Below, piece after piece: positions 1-5,262 of a stretch of DNA of 10,392 bases (positions within the stretch are counted from its first letter, which is position 1; every line of letters starts with the position of its first letter). The position numbers and the translations under genes were made by a program. A model generated the notes under the pieces. That model did not search any database, was not told the origin of the DNA, and saw only the letters and a program-made list of their open reading frames with translations. The stretch is taken from contig JACQCN010000131.1 in NCBI GenBank assembly GCA_016201575.1, positions 1-10,392 of the forward strand, read 5' to 3'. This DNA is from Candidatus Rokuibacteriota bacterium (GTDB taxonomy: Bacteria; Methylomirabilota; Methylomirabilia; Rokubacteriales; CSP1-6).

Positions 1-656
1 GCGATCTCGCGCAGCAACGCCTCGCCTTCGCCGGGGTCGAGGATGGGTCCGGCGTAGAGGAGCCGGACGCCGGGGCGGCGGGCCACCAGCCGGTCGAACG
101 GGCGGAGCGGAAAACGCGGCTGCTTGACCGCGCGGATGCCCGCCGGGAAGACGAAGAGCACCCGCTCCGACGGGAGCCGCCACCGGGCGGCGATGTCGAA
201 CGGCTCGCCCTCGGGCAGCCGCACGCTCTGCGGGATCACGACGATGCGCGGCGCCACCGCGGGCAGCGTGTCCGCGATGCGGTCGCGGATCGACTCGTGG
301 AAGACGACGACCGCGGCGGCGCCCGCCAGCACCTCGCGCACCGTGCCGGCGCGCCCGGCGTCGAGGAGGTCGTGATTGGCGTCGGTCCCGGTGATCGTCA
401 CGACGAGCGGGATCCCCGCGCGCCGGGCGATCCGGAGCGCGAGCGGCCCGACCCGGTAGGCGTGGAACGCGTGCACCAGCGCGGGCCGGAACTCTACCAC
501 CTCCGACTCGATGGTCGCCGCGGGCGCGACCGAGCCGTCCCACGTTCGTACCTCGATCCCGCAACCGCGCAATCCCTGCGCGATCCGGTCCGCCGTGACC
601 GCATTGCCGCGGACCGAGGGCGGGGCGAAGGGGGTGATCAGGGCCGCGCGCGTCAT
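1..656 (-). CDS. GT4-type glycosyltransferase, 3' end beyond window
   Basis: This is the first 218 residues of a cytoplasmic glycosyltransferase with the GT-B fold; the C-terminus lies off the left edge. The N-terminal Rossmann half opens with ALITPFAPPSVRGNAVTADR and has VVTITGTDANHD at about residues 85-96, a nucleotide-sugar transferase-like segment. The second half starts near 160 with LFVFPAGIRAVKQP; Arg175 and Lys178 are placed like the Arg/Lys pair that contacts the donor phosphates in family GT4. The ATG overlaps the TGA of the upstream cytochrome gene (ATGA, 653-656), so translation is probably coupled to it. Acceptor and sugar cannot be read from sequence. The TGTD segment also occurs in the selenosugar synthase SenB and relatives, but is too common among GT4 proteins to assign that role. 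Family confidence is good; the specific reaction is unknown. Confidence 0.82.
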   Translation of the reverse strand, partial: MTRAALITPFAPPSVRGNAVTADRIAQGLRGCGIEVRTWDGSVAPAATIESEVVEFRPALVHAFHAYRVGPLALRIARRAGIPLVVTITGTDANHDLLDAGRAGTVREVLAGAAAVVVFHESIRDRIADTLPAVAPRIVVIPQSVRLPEGEPFDIAARWRLPSERVLFVFPAGIRAVKQPRFPLRPFDRLVARRPGVRLLYAGPILDPGEGEALLREI

Positions 657-1822
657 TCGAGGGGCACCGCGCGCTCGAAGACCGTGAACGCGGAGCGCCG
701 CGAGGCCTCGAGGGCCTCGCGTATCTTCGCCGCGCCCGCGCCCGCGCCGTTTCCCAGCAGGGCCTCGAAGAATCCCGCGTAGAAGTGGTCCGGCTCCACG
801 ACGACCCGGAGCCTCAGCGTCCGGCCCGGCTCGGAGGCGACCGGGTAGGTGAAGGTGACCGCCTGGCCCGGGGCCAGGCGCGTGTCGAACAGCTCGCGCT
901 CGAGGTCCAGCGTCACCGCCCGGCCGATGACGAGCTCGCGGCGGCTCCCCGCGATCGCCGCGTTCGCGGCGTCGACCAGCTCGCCGCTCACGACGATCCG
1001 GGGCGTCACGTAGGTCGGCACGCGATGACCGGCGCCCCGGTTGGTGATCGTCAGCGCCACGCCGGTCGCGTCGCGCGCGACCTCGAAGGCGAGGGCGCTC
1101 CGCACCATATCGGGGTCGTGGATGCCGCGCCACCGGTGCCGGCGGTCGGGCATGTGACAGTCCTGGCACTGCACGTTGCGCGCCGCGTACGGCCCCGCCT
1201 TCCACTCCTCGAAGGTGTCCTGCAGGAGCTTGCCGTTGAGCGCGTAGCCGGTCGCCGGGAACTGGTGGCAGTCCTTGCAGAACTCCGCGCGCAGGAACGC
1301 CGGTGTGCGCGTGACGCCGTTGTGGGGAAGCCGTGAGCGCGGCGTGGTCGACACCAGGCTCCCGTCGCGCCGGGGCGGACCGAATCGCTGCCACTTCCGG
1401 ACGTGGCACGACGCGCACACGATGCCCTCGGGGGTGAGGCTCGCGTCGTACCCCGGCTGCCCGGGAGGTTGCTCGGCCAGGGGAGCGTGGCAGGTGTAGC
1501 AGGCGCGGGCCTGGTCGGGCGCGGTCCGGTGCAGCTCGACGAGCTGGCCGGCCACGCCCGGCCCCATGCTTCCCGCGTGGATGCTCTCCTTCCAGTCGCC
1601 GAACTGCACTGGATGGCACATCCCGCACTTCTCGGGATGGAGGGACGTCTCCAGGGGACCGAACCTGGCCGGGGGCCGGCCCTGGGGGGCCAGGGGAAGG
1701 CGCCAGTGCCGCGCCAGGAACTCCTGCTGTTCCGCCTCGGTCCAGACGGGGTCGCGGCCGGCACCGGCGAGCGTGAGGGCGAGGCCGGCCAGCAGCAGAA
1801 TCCGCGCGAGGCGGTCACACAT
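653..1822 (-). CDS. Periplasmic pentaheme c-type cytochrome
   Basis: A 389-residue exported multiheme cytochrome. Residues 1-22 form a signal peptide (basic start, then LLLAGLALTLAGAG). Five CxxCH heme-attachment motifs follow: CGMCH 66-70, CYTCH 108-112, CASCH 136-140, CKDCH 182-186 and CQDCH 219-223, the last continuing as CHMP, as is common in the cytochrome c554-like superfamily. Residues about 240-389 have no heme motif and look beta-rich, with ITNRGAGHRVPTY (259-271) resembling the GHxxPT motif frequent in such cytochromes. Hemes would be attached outside the cytoplasm, so the protein should carry electrons in periplasmic respiration or detoxification; no catalytic lysine-type heme motif (CxxCK) is present, so an NrfA-type nitrite reductase is unlikely. 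The ATG at 1822 was chosen because the signal peptide follows at once. It overlaps the downstream glycosyltransferase by 4 nt and is divergent from the zinc-finger gene at 1844. Electron partners are unknown. Confidence 0.88.
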   Translation of the reverse strand: MCDRLARILLLAGLALTLAGAGRDPVWTEAEQQEFLARHWRLPLAPQGRPPARFGPLETSLHPEKCGMCHPVQFGDWKESIHAGSMGPGVAGQLVELHRTAPDQARACYTCHAPLAEQPPGQPGYDASLTPEGIVCASCHVRKWQRFGPPRRDGSLVSTTPRSRLPHNGVTRTPAFLRAEFCKDCHQFPATGYALNGKLLQDTFEEWKAGPYAARNVQCQDCHMPDRRHRWRGIHDPDMVRSALAFEVARDATGVALTITNRGAGHRVPTYVTPRIVVSGELVDAANAAIAGSRRELVIGRAVTLDLERELFDTRLAPGQAVTFTYPVASEPGRTLRLRVVVEPDHFYAGFFEALLGNGAGAGAAKIREALEASRRSAFTVFERAVPLE

Positions 1823-1826
1823 CCAA

Positions 1827-1832
1827 TATAAT
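1827..1832 (+). promoter_or_regulatory. Candidate -10 box of the zinc-finger gene
   Basis: A perfect TATAAT lies 11 nt before the ATG at 1844, inside the 21-bp gap between two divergent genes. Predicted transcription would start near 1839, giving a leader of about 5 nt. No convincing -35 is seen 16-18 nt upstream, where the sequence is the GC-rich start of the cytochrome gene. The same AT-rich patch must also serve the opposite-strand cytochrome gene, for which TACCAT or CATTAT can be read in reverse but without a clear -35. Confidence 0.4.
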
Positions 1833-1843
1833 GGTAGGCGCGA

Positions 1844-2104
1844 ATGAGCGGTGACAGCGAGATCGGCTGCAAGGAAATCGCCCAGCTCCTGGGCGATTAT
1901 CTCGACGGCACCCTCCCCAGTCAGCAGGCCGAGCTTCTCGAGTGGCACATCGAGGCCTGCCCGCCGTGCGTAGCGTTCATCAATACGTACAGGGGCACGA
2001 TCAACGCCGCCAGGAAGCTGTGCGAGCAAGAAGTCCCGATCCCGCCCGAGTTGAAGAACCGCCTGATCGGCTTCCTCAAGCAGCAACCCCCGCCGCCCCG
2101 CTAG
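1844..2104 (+). CDS. Small anti-sigma-factor-type zinc-finger protein (zf-HC2)
   Basis: An 86-residue soluble protein with the ZAS/zf-HC2 signature of anti-sigma factors: Cys9, then His35-x3-Cys39-x2-Cys42 in EWHIEACPPC, within a helical segment (KEIAQLLGDYLDGTLPSQQAELLEWH) typical of the family. The tail is short and proline-rich (KQQPPPPR), with no transmembrane helix and no periplasmic sensor, so it is a bare zinc-binding domain. Such proteins usually bind an ECF sigma factor, but no sigma gene lies nearby, so its partner is unknown; small zf-HC2 proteins with no sigma partner also exist. It starts 21 bp from the divergent cytochrome gene and its TAG overlaps the selD stop in the shared palindrome CTAG. 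There is little Shine-Dalgarno sequence before the ATG. The domain call is firm; the role is inferred. Confidence 0.82.
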   Translation: MSGDSEIGCKEIAQLLGDYLDGTLPSQQAELLEWHIEACPPCVAFINTYRGTINAARKLCEQEVPIPPELKNRLIGFLKQQPPPPR

Positions 2105-3156
2105 ACCACCCGGATCCCGACCTCCCCGGTCACCGCTCCGATCTCCCAGCAGGTCTCGCCGCGCGCCGCGAACTCGTCGAGCACGCGGGCCGCGCCGGCG
2201 GGACGGACCCCGAAGAAGAGACCGCCAGAGGTCTCGGACTCGAAGAGCAGGCCGACCATCCCGGGCGACAGCGCCGGGCTGATGACCAGCCGGGTCCCGA
2301 GCGTGGCCTCGAGGTGGCGCCGGTTCCGCTTCATGCCTCCGCTCCAGGTCCCCTTCTCCCCAAGCGCCAGCGCCCCGTCCAGAAGCGGCAGCCGGGTGGC
2401 CTCGATCGACACGCCCGCGCCCGAGGCCTCGACCATCTCCGCGACGTGCCCGAGGAGCCCGAACCCCGTGATGTCGGTCGCCCCGCGCACGGCGACCGCC
2501 TGGCCCACCTGCGCCGCCACGCGGTTGAGGCGCAGCATGCTCCGGATCGCTCCCCCGAGCGCTTCCGGCCCCGCCTCGTCGTTCTTCGCGGCGGTCACGA
2601 TGACGCCGGTGCCGAGCGGCTTGGACAGGAAGAGGCGATCGCCCGCGTGGAGCCCGCCCTTGATGAAGACGCGCGCGGGATGGACCCGGCCCGTCACGCA
2701 AAGCCCGTACTTCGGCTCCGCGTCGACCACCGTGTGACCGCCCGCGATGATCCCCCCGGCCTCGGCGAGCTTGTCGGCGCCGCCCTGGAACACCTCGGCG
2801 ATGATCGTCTTCGGCAGCTCGCGGGGAAAGCCCGCGACGGCGAGGGCGAACAGCACCTCGCCGCCCATCGCGTAGACGTCGGACATGGCGTTGGCCGCGG
2901 CGATCGCGCCCCACTCGTAGGGCTCGTCCACGACGGGCGGGAAGAAGTCGACCGTCTCGACGATGGCGACGTCATCGGTGATCCGGAAGACGGCCGCGTC
3001 GTCGGCACGCCCGAGCCCGACCAGCAGATCCGGGTGGGCGCGCGCACGCTCGTCCTGCTTCAGCCCGCCCAGCACCTCCTGGAGATCTCCAGGAGCCATC
3101 TTGGACGCTCAGCCGGCGCAGGCGGCGTACGAGGTGAGGCGGATCTTCTCGGTCAT
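2101..3156 (-). CDS. selD: Selenide, water dikinase (selenophosphate synthetase), Sec-containing
   Basis: SelD makes selenophosphate from selenide and ATP, the selenium donor for selenocysteyl-tRNA and selenouridine. Read from ATG at 3156 through an in-frame TGA (3109-3111), the protein is 351 residues and begins MTEKIRLTSYAACAG-Sec-ASK-MAPGDL, matching the family pattern LTxY...GAGCGCK of E. coli SelD with Sec16 in the place of catalytic Cys17 and Lys19 in the place of Lys20. Further family motifs: DDAAVF (52-57), ETVDFFPPVVDEPYEWG (67-83), AGGHTVVDAEPKYG (138-151), TDITGFGLLGH (227-237) and ETSGGL (308-313). An ORF caller would start at Met20 (3099) and drop the active site, leaving 332 residues. 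Its TAG shares CTAG with the convergent zinc-finger gene. The upstream region is hairpin-rich; SelA, SelB and SelC are not in the window. Its use of UGA implies that this organism decodes selenocysteine. Confidence 0.94.
3076..3095 (-). promoter_or_regulatory. Candidate bacterial SECIS hairpin for SelD UGA
   Basis: The minus-strand RNA reads CTCCTGGAGATCTCCAGGAG, a perfect 20-nt inverted repeat inside the selD coding region. It can fold as a 7-bp stem with an AGAUCU hexaloop or an 8-bp stem with GAUC. The apical loop begins about 20 nt after the UGA and has G as its second base, in keeping with bacterial SECIS elements that lie just downstream of the codon and bind SelB. The E. coli loop core is GGUC rather than GAUC, and the usual bulged U is not evident, so the fit is partial. 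Confidence 0.65.
3109..3111 (-). other. In-frame UGA recoded as selenocysteine (SelD residue 16)
   Basis: Codon 16 of selD is TGA. Both flanks stay in one frame and match the SelD family: the segment before it resembles the LTxYxxxAG start, and ASK followed by APGDL comes after. The position equals the catalytic Cys of Cys-type SelD proteins, and Sec at this site is well known in bacteria and archaea. A true nonsense mutation is less likely because homology continues upstream to a start codon 15 codons away. Confidence 0.9.
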
Positions 3157-3164
3157 CGCCCCTT

Positions 3165-3170
3165 AAGATA
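3165..3170 (-). promoter_or_regulatory. Weak -10-like box upstream of selD
   Basis: The minus strand carries TATCTT 8 nt before the selD ATG, followed by AAGGGGCG, which could also act as a close ribosome-binding site. No -35 is visible at the expected distance. It is listed because the spacing to the start codon matches the other short-leader promoters of the window. Confidence 0.25.
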
Positions 3171-3211
3171 CACGGGGCGCGGGCGGCGATGCGAGGGGAG
3201 CCGGACAGCCG

Positions 3212-3235
3212 GAAGGGCCCCGCGCGGGGCCCTTC
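3212..3235. terminator. Perfect GC hairpin, possible terminator
   Basis: A 24-nt perfect inverted repeat: ten-base arms GAAGGGCCCC and GGGGCCCTTC around GCGC. It lies between the ends of selD (start) and fmdB (stop), both minus strand. There is no T-tract on either side, so intrinsic termination is uncertain; it may instead be an intergenic repeat. Confidence 0.45.
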
Positions 3236-3291
3236 GTGTGTCGGGATTGCTCAGCAGGAGGTCAGGAGCGCGTCGGAGCCGGCCGGTTCGA

Positions 3292-3310
3292 GCGCCGGCT
3301 TCGCCGGCGC
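3292..3310. repeat. Intergenic hairpin GCGCCGGC-TTC-GCCGGCGC
   Basis: An 8-bp perfect stem with a TTC loop in the middle of the selD-fmdB gap. It is followed by a weaker stem (CTCC/GGAG, about 3313-3326) and then by the fmdB 3' hairpin, so three stem-loops sit in a row. This looks like a REP-like intergenic element; only a genome-wide count would show whether it is dispersed. Confidence 0.4.
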
Positions 3311-3329
3311 AACTCCTCGGGCGGAGGTT

Positions 3330-3355
3330 CGGAAGGGGGGCGGAGCCCCCCTCCG
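3330..3355 (-). terminator. Stem-loop directly after fmdB stop
   Basis: On the minus strand this hairpin starts 2 nt after the fmdB TGA. Arms AGGGGGGC and GCCCCCCT enclose GGA (plus-strand reading), and an outer CGG/CCG pair extends the stem past one bulged A. No U-tract follows, only AACC. Position and strength suggest a terminator or RNA 3' end for the dcd-pup-fmdB unit. Confidence 0.5.
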
Positions 3356-3357
3356 AG

Positions 3358-3561
3358 TCATCTACACCCGCAGCAGCCGCCACCGCCCATCGACGAGCCC
3401 GCGGACATGGGCGAGGCGGCCGTCTTCACGCCGACGACGGACAGCCTCCGCTTGACCCTGGGACTCTCGCAGTGCGGGCACGCGACCGCCGTCGCCGCCG
3501 TGGGCACGTACTTCTCGAACTCCCGGCCACAGCCTCCGCAGTGGTACTCGTAGATCGGCAT
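3358..3561 (-). CDS. FmdB-family zinc-ribbon protein
   Basis: A 67-residue protein with the FmdB/CxxC_CXXC_SSSS signature: MPIYEYHCGGCG at the start, Cys8-x2-Cys11 and Cys28-x2-Cys31 (CPHC) forming one zinc ribbon, followed by PRVKRRLSVVGVK. The family is named after a putative regulator beside Methylophilus formamidase genes, but most members are of unknown function and no formamidase is present here. The C-terminal tail is glycine-rich and ends GGGGCCGCR, giving three extra cysteines outside the zinc ribbon. It begins 4 nt after the pup stop codon, so the two are almost certainly cotranscribed, and a strong hairpin follows. The start is fixed by the conserved MPxYEYxC opening. The family is sure; the function is unknown. 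Confidence 0.88.
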   Translation of the reverse strand: MPIYEYHCGGCGREFEKYVPTAATAVACPHCESPRVKRRLSVVGVKTAASPMSAGSSMGGGGCCGCR

Positions 3562-3565
3562 CCGG

Positions 3566-3766
3566 CTACTGGCCTCCCCGCTGGACGTAGCTCTTCACGA
3601 ACTCCTCGGCGTTCTCCTCGAGGATGTCGTCGATCTCGTCGAGGAGCTTGTCCACGTCCTCCTTGATCTTCTTGCCCTTCTTGGCGACCTCGGGGTTGGC
3701 CGTGCCGGCGTCGCTCGCGTCGCTCGGCTTGCTGGGACGCGTTTCCTTCTTGGTCTGCTCTGCCAT
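3566..3766 (-). CDS. pup: Prokaryotic ubiquitin-like protein Pup
   Basis: A 66-residue, lysine- and acid-rich protein. The N-terminal half (to about residue 35) is low complexity and probably disordered. The C-terminal part carries the Pup hallmark: LLDEIDDILEENAEEFVKSY (41-60), the helix that in mycobacteria binds the coiled coil of the proteasomal ATPase Mpa/ARC, and the terminus VQRGGQ. The last residue is Gln, so as in M. tuberculosis it would need deamidation to Glu by Dop before PafA links it to target lysines. ATG 3766 is chosen over upstream in-frame codons because an AGGAGG lies 11 nt before it and the length fits the family. It sits 43 nt after dcd and 4 nt before fmdB. Dop, PafA, Mpa/ARC and 20S subunits are not in the window. 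Pup is known from actinobacteria and a few other phyla such as Nitrospirae; here the setting is probably non-actinobacterial. Confidence 0.93.
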   Translation of the reverse strand: MAEQTKKETRPSKPSDASDAGTANPEVAKKGKKIKEDVDKLLDEIDDILEENAEEFVKSYVQRGGQ

Positions 3767-3777
3767 TGGACCGCTCG

Positions 3778-3783
3778 CCTCCT
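3778..3783 (-). promoter_or_regulatory. Shine-Dalgarno of pup
   Basis: A perfect AGGAGG on the minus strand, 11 nt before the pup ATG at 3766. It decides the start against longer in-frame readings of the same ORF and is the strongest ribosome-binding site seen in the window. Confidence 0.6.
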
Positions 3784-3809
3784 GGCCCCTTTCGGAGCCG
3801 GCCCCGGGG

Positions 3810-4361
3810 CTAGACTGTGGGGAGTACGATCCCCTGCTGGCCCTGGTACTTCCCCTGCCGGTCCGCGTAGGACACTTGGCAGGCCTCGTCGGACTCGAAG
3901 AAGAGGACCTGGGCGATCCCCTCGTTTGCATAAATCTTAGCAGGGAGTGGGGTGGTATTCGACACTTCGAGCGTGACGAACCCTTCCCACTCGGGCTCGA
4001 AGGGCGTGACGTTGGTGATGATGCCGCACCGCGCGTACGTGCTCTTGCCGACGCAGATCGTCATCACGTTGCGCGGAATGCGGAAGTACTCGATCGAGCG
4101 CCCGAGCGCGAAGGAGTTGGGCGGGATGACGCACACGTCGCCCTTGAAGTCGACGAACGAGGCGGGGTCGAAGTGCTTCGGATCGACGATGGCGCTGTTG
4201 ACGTTGGTGAAGATCTTGAACTCGTCGGCGATCCGGATGTCGTAGCCGTACGACGAGAGCCCGTAGGAGATCGTCCCCTGCCCGACCTGCCGCTCCTCGA
4301 AGGGCGTGATGAGCGCCTTCGTGAGCGCCATTTGCTTGATCCAGCGATCGTTTTTGATCAA
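3810..4361 (-). CDS. dcd: dCTP deaminase
   Basis: A 183-residue enzyme of the Dcd/DUT family that deaminates dCTP to dUTP, feeding dTMP synthesis in the cytoplasm. The whole length follows the family: [11 protein letters not shown] at the start, [44 protein letters not shown] with the phosphate-binding Ser and Arg, [30 protein letters not shown] holding the catalytic Glu of the TLE segment, and a glutamine/glycine-rich tail [12 protein letters not shown] that closes over the nucleotide. The start is TTG at 4361: the family normally opens MxIKSDRWI, and Met11 (4331) would remove that conserved stretch. GGTGAG just before the TTG may serve as ribosome-binding site. It lies 36 nt after the thrB-like gene but has its own promoter-like sequence, and it leads pup and fmdB. 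A bifunctional dCTP deaminase/dUTPase activity cannot be excluded from sequence alone. Confidence 0.94.
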   Translation of the reverse strand: MIKNDRWIKQMALTKALITPFEERQVGQGTISYGLSSYGYDIRIADEFKIFTNVNSAIVDPKHFDPASFVDFKGDVCVIPPNSFALGRSIEYFRIPRNVMTICVGKSTYARCGIITNVTPFEPEWEGFVTLEVSNTTPLPAKIYANEGIAQVLFFESDEACQVSYADRQGKYQGQQGIVLPTV

Positions 4362-4371
4362 GGGCTCACCA

Positions 4372-4401
4372 ATGGTAGCGTTCGCGGCGCGACCGAGTCA
4401 A
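4372..4401 (-). promoter_or_regulatory. Candidate promoter of dcd-pup-fmdB
   Basis: On the minus strand TTGACT (4396-4401, overlapping the thrB stop codon) and TACCAT (4372-4377) are spaced by 18 nt. Five of six and four of six bases match sigma-70 consensus. The -10 ends 10 nt before the TTG start of dcd, so the predicted leader is only a few nucleotides. Confidence 0.45.
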
Positions 4402-5255
4402 GCAACGCGGGCCGCGTCAGACCGCATCGCGCGCGCGACGGTGTCGGGGTCCTCGGCCACGGCGGCCAGGAGCGAAGGGCCCGCCCCGCTGAGCACGCAG
4501 CCGAGGGCACCGGCCTCGCGGGCCGCCTCGGCGACGGCGGCCATCCAGGGGAAGAGCTTCAGGCGGTACGGCTGGTGCAGGCGGTCGTTCATCGCCACGT
4601 TGAGCAGGTCCACGCGCTTGGCCAGCAGGCTGCCGAGCAGGACCGCGACCCGCTGCACGTTGAACACGGCGTCGACCCGGGGCACGGTGGCGGGCAGGAC
4701 GGCGCGGGCCTCGGCGGTGGCGCTGGTGACCGTGGGGATCAGCGCCACCCAGCGGATGTCCGCCGGCACCGGCAGCGCGATCGCGACGATGCCGGTCTCC
4801 GTCTCGCACGACACCGTGAGGCCGCCGTAGAGCGCGGCGGCCACGTTGTCGGCGTGGCCCTCGGCGCGGGCGGCGAGCGAGAGGAGCGCGGCCCGGTCGA
4901 GCGGCTCGCCGAGCAGCCTGTTGGCGCCGAGCAGGCCGCCGAGCCAGGCGGCCGCGCTCGATCCGAGCCCGCGGCTCAGCGGGATGCGGTTCACGCACTC
5001 GATGGCGGCGCCGCGGAACGGCCGGCCCGCCCGCTCGAACACCGTGCGCGCGGCGCGCGCGATCACGTTGTCGCCGTCGGTGGCCAGGGTATCCCGCCCT
5101 TCGCCCTGGATCGCCACGCCCGGCTGCCGCGGGGCTTGCCGCGCGGTTCGCCCGCTTCCGGCGATTTGGGCGGCCGTTCCTCCGCCCTCATCACCAGCGA
5201 CGCCCCGCTGGCGCGGGGCTTGCGAGAGGGAACGCTCGCCTGCGGCTCGCAACAT
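4398..5255 (-). CDS. thrB: Homoserine kinase-like GHMP kinase with abnormal N-terminus
   Basis: Residues about 47-265 of this 285-residue ORF follow homoserine kinase (ATP-dependent phosphorylation of homoserine for threonine synthesis). Visible are the GHMP phosphate loop SRGLGSSAAA (94-103), EGHADNVAAALYGG (132-145), STAEAR-like SATAEARAVLP (178-188), NDRLHQPYR (223-231) and LSGAGPSLLA (255-264). The usual N-terminal strand with PASSANLGPGFD, whose Asn and Asp contact homoserine in characterised enzymes, is absent. In its place are about 46 residues of Ala/Gly/Arg/Gln-rich sequence encoded by two copies of a 28-nt repeat. The C-terminus is also short, ending about 20 residues after the third motif. 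ATG 5255 follows the tlpA stop by 7 nt; GTG at the residue-47 codon is another possible start. The family is clear, but the product may be inactive, a decaying pseudogene or a misassembly. Neighbours include no other threonine-pathway gene. Confidence 0.75.
   Translation of the reverse strand: MLRAAGERSLSQAPRQRGVAGDEGGGTAAQIAGSGRTARQAPRQPGVAIQGEGRDTLATDGDNVIARAARTVFERAGRPFRGAAIECVNRIPLSRGLGSSAAAWLGGLLGANRLLGEPLDRAALLSLAARAEGHADNVAAALYGGLTVSCETETGIVAIALPVPADIRWVALIPTVTSATAEARAVLPATVPRVDAVFNVQRVAVLLGSLLAKRVDLLNVAMNDRLHQPYRLKLFPWMAAVAEAAREAGALGCVLSGAGPSLLAAVAEDPDTVARAMRSDAARVA
5113..5140 (-). repeat. 28-nt direct repeat, copy A, in thrB 5' part
   Basis: This copy matches 24 of 28 bases of copy B (5197-5224), 84 nt away and in the same reading frame, so both encode QAPRQ-x-GVA. 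All four differences are C/G swaps. It lies at the exact border where ThrB homology begins. Confidence 0.65.
5197..5224 (-). repeat. 28-nt direct repeat, copy B, with hairpin
   Basis: The second copy contains a perfect stem GCCCCGC/GCGGGGC around a 4-nt loop (5202-5219), and a smaller stem GCGAG/CTCGC follows at 5222-5239. The structure looks like an intergenic REP-type element rather than coding sequence, although it is read through by the thrB frame. Confidence 0.6.
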
Positions 5256-5262
5256 TATCTCT

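Noticed and set aside
1..656. Glycosyltransferase as the selenosugar synthase SenB, given selD in the same window
   Set aside because: Only a generic TGTD segment is shared, the gene is coupled to a cytochrome rather than to selD, and no SenA-like ergothioneine-type enzyme is visible. A comparison with the SenB family HMM would decide.
653..2914. A 753-codon minus ORF as one fusion protein with the cytochrome
   Set aside because: The part upstream of 1822 is an out-of-frame shadow of selD and antisense to the zinc-finger gene; a clean signal peptide begins at 1822.
3236..3310. tRNA-like T-arm (GGTTCGAGC) in the intergenic region, possibly selC
   Set aside because: No acceptor stem, D-arm or anticodon arm pairs with it in either strand, no UCA anticodon arm is found, and the loop/stem geometry is off by one base; it is better explained by the adjacent GC hairpin.
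3212..3355. Possible riboswitch or structured leader for selD
   Set aside because: The hairpins are nearer the fmdB 3' end, a -10-like box lies downstream of all of them close to the selD start, and no known riboswitch consensus was recognised.
5113..5224. CRISPR-like repeats
   Set aside because: There are only two imperfect copies 84 nt apart, in coding phase, with no further units and no cas genes.
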